In this document: in pieces, positions 38,342 through 47,964 of the stretch
How positions within the stretch are numbered: the first letter of the stretch is position 1
Layout: every line of letters begins with the position of its first letter
Source: an uncultured Prevotellaceae bacterium
Lineage (GTDB): Bacteria > Bacteroidota > Bacteroidia > Bacteroidales > Bacteroidaceae
Assembly (NCBI GenBank): GCA_937898415.1
Contig: CALDLA010000069.1
Span: 1 to 64,000, forward strand
Direction of reading: 5' to 3'
Length of the DNA stretch: 64,000 nt
The notes under the pieces: model-generated
Database searches by the model: none
Told to the model about the DNA's origin: nothing
Seen by the model: the letters and a program-made list of their open reading frames with translations, nothing else
Translations under genes and position numbers: made by a program

Positions 38342-39013
38342 TCAACTCTTTCCCGCCAGGACGATAACAATCTCACCCTTCGGATCATGCTCCTTGAAGT
38401 GGGCGATGACTTCAGCCAGCGTGCCGCGGACACTCTCCTCGTGAACCTTCGAGATTTCCCGGCAGACACTCACCTGACGGTCGGCACCGTAAGCCTCGGC
38501 AAACTGCTCCAGCGTCTTCACCAACCGGTAGGGCGACTCATAGAAAATCATCGTCCGCTCCTCGTCGGCCAGACTCCGGATCTTCGTCAGGCGTCCCTTC
38601 TTCTGTGGTAGGAAGCCCTCAAAGGCAAAACGGTCGCAGGGGAGTCCGCTCGACACCAAGGCCGGCACGAAAGCCGTCGCACCAGGCAGGCATTGCACCT
38701 CGACACCAGCCTTCACCGCCTCACGAACGAGGAAGAACCCAGGGTCGCTGATGCCCGGCGTACCAGCATCACTGATAAGGGCAATATTCTCGCCAGCCAA
38801 CAGACGGTTGACGACACCTGCCGACGTACCGTGCTCGTTGAACTTATGATGCGACAGCAACTGGTTCCTGATATCAAAATGCTTCAACAGAATGCCCGAT
38901 GTCCGGGTATCCTCTGCCAACACCAAGTCCACCTCTTTTAATATACGGATGGCACGAAGCGTCATATCCTCCAGATTGCCAACAGGCGTCGGAACGATAT
39001 ACAATACTCCCAT
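38342..39013 (-). CDS. rsmI: 16S rRNA 2'-O-ribose C1402 methyltransferase
   Basis: 223 residues from the ATG at 39013 (MGVLYIVPTPVGNLEDMT). The longer frame from 39073 crosses the TAACTTTG box and was rejected. The tetrapyrrole-methylase fold is shown by ALISDAGTPGISDPGFFLVR and LPGATAFVPALVSSGLP. It methylates the ribose of C1402 in the decoding centre. It is divergent from tdk and 31 bp ahead of the coiled-coil lipoprotein gene. Confidence 0.95.
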   Translation of the reverse strand: MGVLYIVPTPVGNLEDMTLRAIRILKEVDLVLAEDTRTSGILLKHFDIRNQLLSHHKFNEHGTSAGVVNRLLAGENIALISDAGTPGISDPGFFLVREAVKAGVEVQCLPGATAFVPALVSSGLPCDRFAFEGFLPQKKGRLTKIRSLADEERTMIFYESPYRLVKTLEQFAEAYGADRQVSVCREISKVHEESVRGTLAEVIAHFKEHDPKGEIVIVLAGKS

Positions 39014-39021
39014 TACGCGTG

Positions 39022-39029
39022 CAAAGTTA
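39022..39029 (-). promoter_or_regulatory. -7 box of rsmI
   Basis: TAACTTTG on the minus strand, 8 bases before the rsmI ATG. No clear TTTG at consensus spacing. Confidence 0.45.
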
Positions 39030-39103
39030 GTAAAAAATGATAAATTATAGACTTCGGTAGCATTTTTTTTCACGCTTCAATCTCCACTTTTCACTTTTTT
39101 TCG

Positions 39104-39111
39104 TAATTTTG
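39104..39111 (+). promoter_or_regulatory. -7 box of tdk
   Basis: TAATTTTG, 8 bases before the tdk ATG. A CACTTTTCACTTTT-type repeat sits just upstream, where the -33 element would be. Confidence 0.45.
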
Positions 39112-39119
39112 CAGCCACT

Positions 39120-39710
39120 ATGAATCAGAATGTCAGCGGAGAACCACATCGTCCTGGCCGCATCGAGGTCATCTGCGGCTCCATGTTCTCGGGTAAGACC
39201 GAAGAACTCATACGGCGACTGCGCCGTGCCAAATTCGCCCGTCAGAAAGTAGAAATCTTCAAGCCGGCCATCGACGTCAGATACTCGGAAGAGGATGTCG
39301 TCAGTCACGACCAGAACCACATCCTTTCAACGCCCATCGACTCGTCAGCCAGCATCCTCCTGCTCAGCAGCGACATCGACGTTGTCGGCATTGACGAAGC
39401 CCAGTTCCTGGACCCCGGACTGCCCGACGTCTGCAACGAACTGGCCAACCGTGGTGTCCGCGTCATCATCGCCGGCCTCGACATGGACTTCCGAGGCATC
39501 CCCTTTGGCCCCATGCCTGCCCTGTGTGCCATCGCCGACGATGTCACCAAGGTTCACGCCATTTGCGTCAAGTGCGGAAACCTGGCCTACGTCAGTCACC
39601 GCACCATTGCCGACGACCGCCGCGTCCTGCTCGGCGAGACCCAGGAATACGAGCCATTATGCCGCGAGTGCTACCAAAAAGCGATTCAAAATAAAAAATC
39701 ATCCGAATAA
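39120..39710 (+). CDS. tdk: Thymidine kinase, type II
   Basis: 196 residues. Walker A CGSMFSGKTEEL at about 19-30, the Walker B-like IDEAQFLDPG, the lasso-region strand YVSHR, and zinc Cys pairs (CVKCGN and CREC). It phosphorylates thymidine in the salvage pathway. It is followed immediately by the tRNA-Lys promoter. Confidence 0.96.
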   Translation: MNQNVSGEPHRPGRIEVICGSMFSGKTEELIRRLRRAKFARQKVEIFKPAIDVRYSEEDVVSHDQNHILSTPIDSSASILLLSSDIDVVGIDEAQFLDPGLPDVCNELANRGVRVIIAGLDMDFRGIPFGPMPALCAIADDVTKVHAICVKCGNLAYVSHRTIADDRRVLLGETQEYEPLCRECYQKAIQNKKSSE

Positions 39711-39711
39711 A

Positions 39712-39743
39712 TTTGGTCAATTCAAAAAATCGTCGTACCTTTG
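39712..39743 (+). promoter_or_regulatory. Promoter of tRNA-Lys
   Basis: TTTG (39712-39715), a 20-bp spacer, TACCTTTG (39736-39743), beginning one base after the tdk stop. The tRNA starts 30 bases downstream. Confidence 0.75.
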
Positions 39744-39772
39744 CACCCGCTTTCGTTGGAGTCGTGAGCACC

Positions 39773-39845
39773 GATCCGCTAGCTCAGTCGGTAGAGCACA
39801 ACACTTTTAATGTTGGGGTCTTGGGTTCGAACCCCAAGCGGATCA
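39773..39845 (+). tRNA. tRNA-Lys, anticodon TTT
   Basis: A complete cloverleaf of 73 bases. The acceptor stem GATCCGC pairs with GCGGATC. The D arm is GCTC/GAGC, the anticodon stem CAACA/TGTTG with loop CTTTTAA (anticodon 39806-39808) and the T arm TTGGG/CCCAA with TTCGAAC. The discriminator is A, and CCA is not encoded. Confidence 0.97.
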
Positions 39846-39853
39846 CTTAGAAG

Positions 39854-39895
39854 AATTGGCAAGTAATTGAATTTCAATTACTTGCCAATTTTCTT
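39854..39895. terminator. Terminator after tRNA-Lys
   Basis: A 16-bp perfect stem (39854-39869 with 39875-39890) with a short loop, then TTCTT. It lies between the tRNA and the convergent phosphatase gene and may serve both. Confidence 0.8.
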
Positions 39896-39921
39896 ACACT
39901 TCAAATGCACCACTTAGCCCC

Positions 39922-40575
39922 TCAACGAGTGGAACTAAGTTCCTGCGGAGTTGTAATAAAGGTGGTGGCGCCGTTGGAGATCAGGAAGTCTTTGTCGCGG
40001 AAACCCCAGAGAACGCTGATGCAGGGCAGGCCGGCATTACGGGCAGTCTGCAAGTCAACGTCGCTGTCGCCTACATAGACGGCATGACGGTGGTCAACGC
40101 CTAACTGACTCAGGGCTTCATTGACGGTATCGGGGGCGGGCTTCTTGCGGATGCCTTCGGCCTCGTGCTCACCAACTGCCACTTCGATGGTGTCAGCAAA
40201 GAAATGGCGACAGAGTTCCTGGGTGGCCGCATAGAACTTATTACTGACTACTGCCAACCGGCAACCTCGCTGCTTCAAGGCTTTCAGCATTTCAGGAACT
40301 CCGTCATAAGGTCGCGTTCTGTCCAATGAATGCTCCAGATAGTATTGGCGGAAAGTGCTGAACACCTCTTTGAACCGTGGATTCTGCTCACCATTAGGAA
40401 TGGCACGAATCATCAACATTCTCACACCGTTGCCAACGAATCGCCGGACATCGTCGCAAGAGTGTTCCGGCATCCTGTATGTACGGAGGGCATAGTTGAC
40501 GGCTGCCGCCAGATCGTCAAGTGTATCAAGCAGCGTCCCGTCGAGGTCGAATATATAAGTATCGTATTGATGCAT
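39922..40575 (-). CDS. HAD-family phosphatase, phosphoglycolate phosphatase-like
   Basis: 217 residues. HAD motifs are complete: FDLDGTLLDT (nucleophile Asp in motif I), VVSNKF (motif II), KPAPDTV with Lys (motif III) and VGDSDVD (motif IV). The cap domain type and length fit the Gph/PGP group. It removes phosphate from a small organic phosphate in the cytoplasm; 2-phosphoglycolate is the default guess, and the true substrate is uncertain. It lies 31 bp after the GH127 operon, with TGTCTTTG near 40593-40600 as a possible separate promoter box. Confidence 0.88.
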   Translation of the reverse strand: MHQYDTYIFDLDGTLLDTLDDLAAAVNYALRTYRMPEHSCDDVRRFVGNGVRMLMIRAIPNGEQNPRFKEVFSTFRQYYLEHSLDRTRPYDGVPEMLKALKQRGCRLAVVSNKFYAATQELCRHFFADTIEVAVGEHEAEGIRKKPAPDTVNEALSQLGVDHRHAVYVGDSDVDLQTARNAGLPCISVLWGFRDKDFLISNGATTFITTPQELSSTR

Positions 40576-40606
40576 GATAATTTTTGCGGTGCAAAGACAG
40601 GCAATG

Positions 40607-43102
40607 TTACCGGGCGGGAGTCGTCAGTCGCAGGTAATACAGTCCCGGGTTGGGCGTCTGGCCGGTGGCCGAGAGGCGTACCTTGAACTTCGTCTTCACG
40701 TTGCCCTTGCTGTCCTTCAAAAGTTCGGCGGGGATGGGGTACTCCACGTTGAAGAAGCCACCTTCGCTGCCGCGGACGCGGTCGGGGATGGTGATGTCGG
40801 CAATCTTGGTGCCGTCGACGGTGAGCGTGGCTACACGACGGCGGTCGGAGGTGGTGAAGCGGCACATGATGGCGAGGCTGTCGTTGACAGCGTCCTTATT
40901 AAATAAGGTGAACTGGACGTAGCCTCCAGCCTTGGCGTCGCGGTAGCTCTCGCCGTTATAAGAACCCTTTCCGGAGTCGGCCGAGTAGTCGTACTCATGG
41001 CCGGCCTCGCTCTGTTGTTCACCGGGAGCGACGAAGTCGAGGGTGCGCGCCTTCAGCGCCTCGTTGGCAGCTTCAGTCAGAGCCATGTCGCTCTTGGCAA
41101 AGTTCTCAGGCGTCTGCTGATACCAGTAGCACATGTAGCGCTGATGGTGGATGCCGTAGAAGGGCTCCAGCGTCAGCGTCGTCCAATGATAGTTCTCCAC
41201 ACCGGGACGCGGGGCGTCGATGGTGAAGGTAAGCTTCGAGAGGTCCTTGGTCTTGATGCGGCCCAGCACGTCGGCGCGGTTGCCGATGAGCAGCGGTGCC
41301 GACAGGAGGTTCATCTGGCGGCCCATAGCGCCGGGCGAGTGGTCCATACGGCCCTCGCCGCCATATTCGTTCTGCAGCTTCTCACCGTTCAGCGGCAGAC
41401 GGCCACCCAGCAGGATGGGGCCGTACTTGAAGGCAATATAGTCCTCGTAGTTGGGGCACACTTCGTAGCGTAGCGTCATGGGCAGGCTGACTTCAATGCG
41501 GTCACCCTTCTTCCACTTGCGGCTGATGGTGACGTAGGAGGCCGTTCCCTGCTTGGCACCGTGGTCAACGACTTCTCCGTTGACCTTCACCGAGAATCCC
41601 TCTGCTACCCATGCCGGATGGCGCAGGGCGATGGCATACTTGCCGGCCTTGCCCACGGTGAGCGTGGTCTTCGGCTCGTAGGGGAACTGGGTTTCCTGAG
41701 TGACGACGAAATCGTCACTCACGAGAGAAGAGGCGGTGAAGAGGTTGACGTAGAGCGTCTGCTTACCGTCGTGGGTATAGACGAAGTGGCCGTACTTGGA
41801 GTGGTTCTCCATGCCGGTGCCGACGCAGCACCACATACCCTTGTTGGGCATGGAGTAGATGCGGTAGCCCATGGGACGCAGGGTGGTGAAGTAGACGTAG
41901 CCGCCAGTCTCGGGGTCCTGTGTCGAGAGGATGTGGTTCCACATGGCCTGCTCATAGAAATCAACGTATTGGGCATTGCCGGTGCGGTCGGCCAGCATCT
42001 CAGAGAACTTCAGCATGTTGTTGGTATTACACGACTCGGGTCCGTCGGGCTGGTCGATGTAACGGTTGCCGTTGGCAGCGGCCAGGAAGTGCTCGTTGAC
42101 GGAGTTACCGCCGATGCAGACGGTACGGTTGGTAGCCACGTCCTGCCAGAAGTTCTCAGCGGCAGTGAGGTATTCACTTGAATTAGCAGCGAGTTCGCCG
42201 ATGCGCTCCATACCGATGAACTTGGGAACCTGAGTGTTGGCATGCTTACCGTCGAGGAAGTGGGTGTCCAGCGTCTGCATGCCGTTGAGCATGGCCTTGT
42301 GGGTGTACTTCTTGGCGGCGGACAGGTACTTCGGGTCGCCGAAGAGCTGGTAGGCATCGAGCAGCGACTCATTCATACCGCCGTGCTCGCAGTTAAGAAA
42401 ACCCTCGAAGGCCTGGTCGTCGACCTTGGCAATGAGGTTGGCACTCCAGTCGGCCAGCTTTCTGAACATTTCTTTGGCCTGCAGGCTGCCGGCGTAGAGG
42501 TAGGCATCGCGCAGTCCGGCCAGCACCTTGTGCTCACAGTAGAAGGGCACCCAGCCCCAGTTTTTCTGGATGCCGGAGAGGTCGCCCTGATAGAGCTTGC
42601 GCCACGAGTCGTTGATGGGCTGTCCGCCGATGAAGCCGTAGAGGCCCTCAGTGTTCTGGTCGTACTGGTCCTGACAGTCCTTCATCACCTTGAGCATGTA
42701 GTCCAGCCGCTCCTTGAGACGGGCACGCTGGGCCTCGTCGCGGGTAGCGGCCCAGGCTAACGACAAAGCTGACACATAGTGACCGCCGACGTGGCCGCTG
42801 AGGTCGAAGCCGGCATCGCCGCCCCAGTTTTTGAAGTTCGGGTGTTTCGTTTCCCACTGGTAGTAGGGACTCTGGCTGTCGGTGGTAGCCGACAGTCCGG
42901 CCTGGCGCACGAAGGGCGTCAGCAGTCGGTCGGTGTCATACTGTAGCAGCATGTCGATGTTCTTGTCCATCGCCGTCTTGAATGGCCCGTCAAGTAGTGT
43001 TACCTCCTGCAGGTTGAAGTGCTTGGGGTAGAGCTGGCTTTGCGCGCCTGCAGTCATCGTGACGGCGCAGAGAAGTCCAGTAAGTAATGATTTTGTTTTC
43101 AT
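40607..43102 (-). CDS. GH127 beta-L-arabinofuranosidase (DUF1680), copy 2
   Basis: 831 residues. A signal peptide (ends TMTAGAQS) is followed by the alpha/alpha-barrel of GH127 (GGDAGFDLSGHVGGHYVSAL; CIGGNSVNEHF; ESCNTNNMLKFSEML) and two beta domains. The zinc-thiolate site is WCCVGTGMENHSKYGHF, with Cys425 and Cys426, one of them the nucleophile in family members such as HypBA1. It removes beta-linked L-arabinofuranose. It is a tandem paralogue of the gene 9 bp upstream, but it lacks that gene's C-terminal sorting-like tail and is about 56 residues shorter. Confidence 0.93.
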   Translation of the reverse strand: MKTKSLLTGLLCAVTMTAGAQSQLYPKHFNLQEVTLLDGPFKTAMDKNIDMLLQYDTDRLLTPFVRQAGLSATTDSQSPYYQWETKHPNFKNWGGDAGFDLSGHVGGHYVSALSLAWAATRDEAQRARLKERLDYMLKVMKDCQDQYDQNTEGLYGFIGGQPINDSWRKLYQGDLSGIQKNWGWVPFYCEHKVLAGLRDAYLYAGSLQAKEMFRKLADWSANLIAKVDDQAFEGFLNCEHGGMNESLLDAYQLFGDPKYLSAAKKYTHKAMLNGMQTLDTHFLDGKHANTQVPKFIGMERIGELAANSSEYLTAAENFWQDVATNRTVCIGGNSVNEHFLAAANGNRYIDQPDGPESCNTNNMLKFSEMLADRTGNAQYVDFYEQAMWNHILSTQDPETGGYVYFTTLRPMGYRIYSMPNKGMWCCVGTGMENHSKYGHFVYTHDGKQTLYVNLFTASSLVSDDFVVTQETQFPYEPKTTLTVGKAGKYAIALRHPAWVAEGFSVKVNGEVVDHGAKQGTASYVTISRKWKKGDRIEVSLPMTLRYEVCPNYEDYIAFKYGPILLGGRLPLNGEKLQNEYGGEGRMDHSPGAMGRQMNLLSAPLLIGNRADVLGRIKTKDLSKLTFTIDAPRPGVENYHWTTLTLEPFYGIHHQRYMCYWYQQTPENFAKSDMALTEAANEALKARTLDFVAPGEQQSEAGHEYDYSADSGKGSYNGESYRDAKAGGYVQFTLFNKDAVNDSLAIMCRFTTSDRRRVATLTVDGTKIADITIPDRVRGSEGGFFNVEYPIPAELLKDSKGNVKTKFKVRLSATGQTPNPGLYYLRLTTPAR

Positions 43103-43111
43103 GTGTTGTGG

Positions 43112-45775
43112 TTATTTGATAAATTTCTTTCCTTTCCTGATATAAAGTCCGCGGCGGGCGGGCTTTGTTTTTGTGCCGTAGAGCGTGTAGTATGGATCGT
43201 CAGCGTCGGCCTGCTGCACATCCTTGATGGCCGATGCCACGGCGTCCTTGTTGCCGCTCATCAGTCGCATGTAGTAGAGGCCGGGCATGAGGGTCGATGA
43301 CGAGGCCGATAGTCGCACCACGAACTTCTCCTTCGGGTTGCCATCCTTGTCGACGGCCAGTGCGGCGGGTATGGGGTACTCCACGTTGTAGAAGCCGTTT
43401 TCAGCATTCTTCACCGTCTCGGGTATGGTGATGTCGGCAATCTTCGTGCCGTCAACCTTCAGCGTCCCCTTGCGTCCACGGTCGGCAGTGGTGAAGCGGA
43501 GCATGACGGCGAGGCTGTCCCTTACGCCTTTCTTATTATATAGGGAGTACTGCACATAGCCATTGGCCTGGGCGTCGCGGTAGCGTTCGCCGTTATACAG
43601 TCCGGTGGTTGAGCCGCTGGAGTACTTCGACTCATGACCGGCCTCGCTCTGTTGTTCGCCGGGAGCCACGAAGTCGAGCTGGCGCTGGGCCAGTGCCTCG
43701 GCAGCGGCCTCTTCAGCAGCCATAGAACTCTTCTGGTAGTTCTGCTCCGTCTGCTGATACCAGTAGCACATATAGCGGGCATGGTGAATCTTATAGAAGG
43801 GCTGCAGCGTGAGCGTCGTCCACTGGTAGCTGTCGACACCGGGACGGCTGACGTCGATGCTGAACGTCAGTTCGGGAGTGCGAAGGCGGTTGATGCGGCT
43901 CAGCACGTCGGTGCGCTGGCCGATGAGCAGCGGGGCCGACGTCAGTTTCTTGGACGAGGCTACACAGCTGGGTGCGTGGTCCATGCGTCCGGCACCGGCA
44001 TATTCGTTCTTCAGCTTCTCATATTCCAGTCCCGTCTCCTTGGCCTCTGCACTCGTGGCAGCCGTGGTCTGTGCGGCCAAGAGGATGGGGCCATACTTGA
44101 AGGCGATGTAGTCCGTGTAGTTAGGGCACGTCTCGTAGCGCAACTGCATGTCGAGGCTGATGACAATATGGTCGCCGACAGCCCAGTTGCGGTCGATGGT
44201 GACATAGCTGGCCGTGCCCTTCTTCGCATTGTGGTCAATGGTGTCTCCGTTGACCGTCACGGCGAAACCTTCGCCTGACCAGGCCGGATGGCGCACGGCC
44301 ACCTTATACTGGCCGGCCTTGCCGATGGTGAGCGTCGTCGTCGGGTCGTCGGGGAAGCGCGTCTCCTGAGTGACGACGAAATTGTCACTCACAAGGGATG
44401 ACGGGGTGAAGAGGTTGACGTAGAGCGTCTCGCTGCCGTCGTGGGTGTAGATGAAGTGGCCGTACTTGGAGTGGTTCTCCATGCCGGTGCCCACACAGCA
44501 CCACATGCCCTGGTTCACCTGAGAGTAAATACGGTAGCCCTGGGGGCGCAGCGTGGTGAAGTAGACGTAGCCGCCGGTCTTGGGGTCTTGCGTTGACAGA
44601 ATGTGGTTCCACATGGTCTGCTCATAGAAGTCGGCATATTTGGCATTGCCGGTGCGGTCGGCCAGCATCTCCGAGAGTTTCAGCATGTTGTTCGAGTTGC
44701 ACGACTCCGGACCGTCGATGTTGTCAATGTACTGGCTGCCGTTCGACTTGGCCAGGAAGTGCTCGGATACGGAGTTGCCGCCGATGCAGACGGTGCGGTT
44801 CTTGGAAACGTCAGTCCAGAAGTTCTCAGCAGCTTTCTTGTAGGTGGTCGCTGTGGCATCCTGCTCAAAGATGCGCTCGAAGCCGATGTACTTCGGCACT
44901 TGGGTGTTGGCATGCTTGCCGTCGAGGAATGTGGTGTTCATCGACTGCATGTTGTTGATCATGTCCTTGTGCGAGTACTTCTTGGCCGCCGTCAGGTATT
45001 TCTTTTCGCCGAAGAGCTGGTAGGCGTCGAGCAGCGTCTCGTTCATGCCGCCGTGCTCACAGCCGAGGAAGCCCTGGAAGGCACTTTCCGACACCTTGGC
45101 CACGAGGTTGACGCTCCAGTCGGCAAGCTTGTGGAACAGCTCACGGGCCACATCGCTGCCGGTGTAGACATAGGCATCGCGCAGTCCGGCCAGCACTTTA
45201 TGCTGACAGTAGAACGGCACCCAGCCCCAGTTGTCCTGAATCTTCGACAGGTCGCCCTTGTAGAGGGCCTGCCACGAGTCGTTGATGGGCTGTCCGCCGA
45301 TGAAACCGTAGAGTCCCGTGGCGTCGTCGTCGAACTGGTCCTGACAGTCCTTCATCACCTGTAGCATATAGTCCAGCCGCTCTTTCAGCTTTGTTCGTTG
45401 CGCCTCGTCGTGGCTGGCAGCATAGGCCAGGGCCAATGCTGAAACGTAGTGACCGCCGACGTGGCCGCTCAGGTCGAAGCCGGCGTCGCCGCCCCAGTTG
45501 GTGAAGTTAGGGTGTTTCGATAGCCAGTTGTAGTACTTGCTGCTCTTGTCTTTTGTACTGGAGAGCCCCGACTGACGTACGAAAGGTGTCAGCAGCCGGT
45601 CGACATCGTACTTCATCAGCAGTTCGATGTTCTTATCCATGGCTGTCTTCATCGGACCGTCGGTCAGTGTCACCTCTTGTAGGTCAAAGTGCTTGGGATA
45701 AAGCATGCTCTGCGCCGACGCGGTCAGCATCACGGCGCAGAGCAGTCCAGTAAGAAATACCTTTCGTTGTTTCAT
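43112..45775 (-). CDS. GH127 beta-L-arabinofuranosidase (DUF1680), copy 1
   Basis: 887 residues. A signal peptide (ends MLTASAQS), GH127 barrel with GGDAGFDLSGHVGGHYVSAL, CIGGNSVSEHF, ESCNSNNMLKLSEML and Cys426-Cys427 in WCCVGTGMENHSKYGHF, then beta domains. It ends PARRGLYIRKGKKFIK, a sorting-like tail suggesting surface delivery. The paralogue downstream has no such tail and may stay periplasmic, which would split the pair between two compartments; this is inference. It follows the GH51 gene by 26 bp in one operon. Confidence 0.93.
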   Translation of the reverse strand: MKQRKVFLTGLLCAVMLTASAQSMLYPKHFDLQEVTLTDGPMKTAMDKNIELLMKYDVDRLLTPFVRQSGLSSTKDKSSKYYNWLSKHPNFTNWGGDAGFDLSGHVGGHYVSALALAYAASHDEAQRTKLKERLDYMLQVMKDCQDQFDDDATGLYGFIGGQPINDSWQALYKGDLSKIQDNWGWVPFYCQHKVLAGLRDAYVYTGSDVARELFHKLADWSVNLVAKVSESAFQGFLGCEHGGMNETLLDAYQLFGEKKYLTAAKKYSHKDMINNMQSMNTTFLDGKHANTQVPKYIGFERIFEQDATATTYKKAAENFWTDVSKNRTVCIGGNSVSEHFLAKSNGSQYIDNIDGPESCNSNNMLKLSEMLADRTGNAKYADFYEQTMWNHILSTQDPKTGGYVYFTTLRPQGYRIYSQVNQGMWCCVGTGMENHSKYGHFIYTHDGSETLYVNLFTPSSLVSDNFVVTQETRFPDDPTTTLTIGKAGQYKVAVRHPAWSGEGFAVTVNGDTIDHNAKKGTASYVTIDRNWAVGDHIVISLDMQLRYETCPNYTDYIAFKYGPILLAAQTTAATSAEAKETGLEYEKLKNEYAGAGRMDHAPSCVASSKKLTSAPLLIGQRTDVLSRINRLRTPELTFSIDVSRPGVDSYQWTTLTLQPFYKIHHARYMCYWYQQTEQNYQKSSMAAEEAAAEALAQRQLDFVAPGEQQSEAGHESKYSSGSTTGLYNGERYRDAQANGYVQYSLYNKKGVRDSLAVMLRFTTADRGRKGTLKVDGTKIADITIPETVKNAENGFYNVEYPIPAALAVDKDGNPKEKFVVRLSASSSTLMPGLYYMRLMSGNKDAVASAIKDVQQADADDPYYTLYGTKTKPARRGLYIRKGKKFIK

Positions 45776-45801
45776 TACTTGTTGGATAATAGAAGAGGAT
45801 C

Positions 45802-47817
45802 TTACTTCTTAATTTTATATATACGGAACGACATCGCGGGCAGCTGGTCGTTGATGACGGCATTCTTCTTGCCGGCCTCTACCTGGGTGCTGCCAGCCTT
45901 CGGGGTAATCTTCTCGGGCTGGTCGAGCGTGTTCTCGTTGTCCATCGAACCATCGTGGCTCAATGTCAGGGTCTCGGCGGTGCGCTCACCCTTTATGCCT
46001 AAAAGGTTGAGGCTGACGGTCTGCGGCTGCTTCGAGGTATTCACCACCTTGATGATGACCTCGCCAGTGGTCTTGTCGAATACGGAGGAGGCGAAGAGTC
46101 CGTCCTGACCGTCCTGGCCGGCCACGGGCTTCTTGTTCATGGTCAGCTGTAGCACGTTTGTACCCTTATTCATGGCAAACATCTGCTGGACATAGTAGCT
46201 GACGGACTTGAAGGAGCGCAGGTTGTCGTACCAGATGGCATCGGGACGCCACTGCCAGCCCTCGACATGGGCAAAGAGTGGGGCATAGGTGGCCATGTGG
46301 ACGATGTCGGCATTGCGCTCGATGCCGGTCATGTGGGCTGCCTCATAGAGCGAGGTCTCGTAGTGGTTCCACTTCTTGCCCTTACCGTGGCAGGCATATT
46401 CGCCGGCAAACACCTTCGGACCTGTACGGTCGTAGCTGTCGTAGCGCAGGCCGTGGCTGAGGAACCACTCCTCGTTGCGGTAGTAATGCTCGTCGTAGAG
46501 GTCAACCTTCAGCTCCTTCATACGGGGCTGCAGCAGGTCGAAGTCCCAGCCCTCAGAGTTAGGACCAGTGGTGCCGATGAGCTTCAGCTTCGGATATTTG
46601 GCGCGGAGGGCGGCATTGAACTTCTTCAGGCGCTCGGTGAAGACGGGACCGTAGCCACCGTGCTTCTCGTCGTAGTCCCACTGCTCGTTGCCGACGCCGA
46701 GGAACTTCAGGTTGAAGGGTTCGGGATGTCCCATGTCGGCACGTACCTTACCCCACTTCGTCGTGACATCGCCGTTGGCAAACTCCACGAGGTCGAGGGC
46801 ATCCTGGATATAGCTGTCGAGCTGGTCGAGGGGTACATGGACGCCGGGCTTCGTCGGGTCGGGGTTCTGGAACTGGCAGCTCAGACCGCACGAGATGACG
46901 GGCAGCGGTTCGCAGCCGAAGTCCTCGCAAAGCTGGAAAAACTCAAAGAAACCAAGGCCGTAGGACTGGAAGTAGTTGGGGAAGTAACGCTGAGTAAAGG
47001 TGTAGTGCCAGCGGTTCTCGTTCAGCGGGCGGTTCTCGACGGGACCTACTGAATTCTTCCAGTTGTAACGGGTCTCGAGGTCAGTACCCTCGACGATGCA
47101 ACCGCCGGGGAAGCGGAACACGCCGGGCTTCATGTCATACAGGGCCTGGGCCAGGTCCTGACGCATACCGTTCTCGCGGCCTTTCCAGGTCTTCACGGGG
47201 AAGAGGCTGACGTGCTCAAGGTCGGTCGTCACCTTGCTGTCGCCCCAAACACGGAGGTGAGCCTTGTCAAACGACTTCTTGGGCTTGATGATGGCCGTGT
47301 ATTTCTTCCATTCCTTGCCGCTGACATCGATACCGGCATTGCCTAACTTCTGGTCGTCACCCATGGTGGCGTTGTCCACGATGTCAATCCACAACTTGGC
47401 CGAACCGCCGTCGGGGACACGTGCCCAGACCGAGAAGCGGTATTCCTCGCCGCCTTTGACACCTATGCCGAAGAAGCCGCTGTTCTCAATCATGGTGTGC
47501 TTGTCGCCGTGTCCCGGAGGAGCCAGCCGGACGTAGTGGGGATTGCGCTCGAAGGGACCGTCGTCCTTCAGTGTCACCTTGCCAGAGATGTCCCATCCGG
47601 CAAAATGGTTAGGGAACTCAAACGAACGGTTCATCACCAGCTCGGCATAGAGACCGCCGTCGGCAGCGTAGTTGATATCCTCGAAGAAGATACCATACAT
47701 CGTTGACTGCACGGGAGCACCCAACTTCGTGGTTGTAATGTCCATCACATGACTTTGTGCCGAGGCACTGAGTGCGGCCGTTAAGGCTACTGCACAGGAG
47801 AATAGTTTTAGTGTCAT
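45802..47817 (-). CDS. GH51 alpha-L-arabinofuranosidase
   Basis: 671 residues. A signal peptide (ends LSASAQS) is followed by an N-terminal CBM4/9-like beta domain (about 30-210), a TIM barrel with acid/base Glu in FLGVGNEQWDYD (about residue 375) and nucleophile Glu in VFAGEYACHG (about 471), and a C-terminal beta domain (ITPKAGSTQVEAGKKN). It releases alpha-L-arabinofuranose from arabinan or arabinoxylan. With two GH127 genes it makes an operon able to cut both alpha- and beta-linked arabinofuranose. Confidence 0.94.
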   Translation of the reverse strand: MTLKLFSCAVALTAALSASAQSHVMDITTTKLGAPVQSTMYGIFFEDINYAADGGLYAELVMNRSFEFPNHFAGWDISGKVTLKDDGPFERNPHYVRLAPPGHGDKHTMIENSGFFGIGVKGGEEYRFSVWARVPDGGSAKLWIDIVDNATMGDDQKLGNAGIDVSGKEWKKYTAIIKPKKSFDKAHLRVWGDSKVTTDLEHVSLFPVKTWKGRENGMRQDLAQALYDMKPGVFRFPGGCIVEGTDLETRYNWKNSVGPVENRPLNENRWHYTFTQRYFPNYFQSYGLGFFEFFQLCEDFGCEPLPVISCGLSCQFQNPDPTKPGVHVPLDQLDSYIQDALDLVEFANGDVTTKWGKVRADMGHPEPFNLKFLGVGNEQWDYDEKHGGYGPVFTERLKKFNAALRAKYPKLKLIGTTGPNSEGWDFDLLQPRMKELKVDLYDEHYYRNEEWFLSHGLRYDSYDRTGPKVFAGEYACHGKGKKWNHYETSLYEAAHMTGIERNADIVHMATYAPLFAHVEGWQWRPDAIWYDNLRSFKSVSYYVQQMFAMNKGTNVLQLTMNKKPVAGQDGQDGLFASSVFDKTTGEVIIKVVNTSKQPQTVSLNLLGIKGERTAETLTLSHDGSMDNENTLDQPEKITPKAGSTQVEAGKKNAVINDQLPAMSFRIYKIKK

Positions 47818-47856
47818 TGTAGTTTACTTTTAGGAGTTTGAATAGTTTCCGAGGTG

Positions 47857-47864
47857 CAAAATTA
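47857..47864 (-). promoter_or_regulatory. -7 box of the arabinofuranosidase operon
   Basis: TAATTTTG on the minus strand, about 39 bases before the GH51 ATG. No TTTG at consensus spacing, so activation by a regulator encoded elsewhere is plausible. Confidence 0.45.
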
Positions 47865-47908
47865 GTTAAAAAGTTGGGGAAAAGCAAGGAATTTCGAATA
47901 ATTCTTGT

Positions 47909-47916
47909 ACTTTTGT
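47909..47916 (+). promoter_or_regulatory. -7 box of the receiver-domain gene
   Basis: TACTTTTG, about 48 bases before the ATG at 47965. No good -33 match. Confidence 0.4.
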
Positions 47917-47964
47917 GGAAAAATTTAGATTATCGGTAATACTAAGGAATCTAATTGACGAAGT

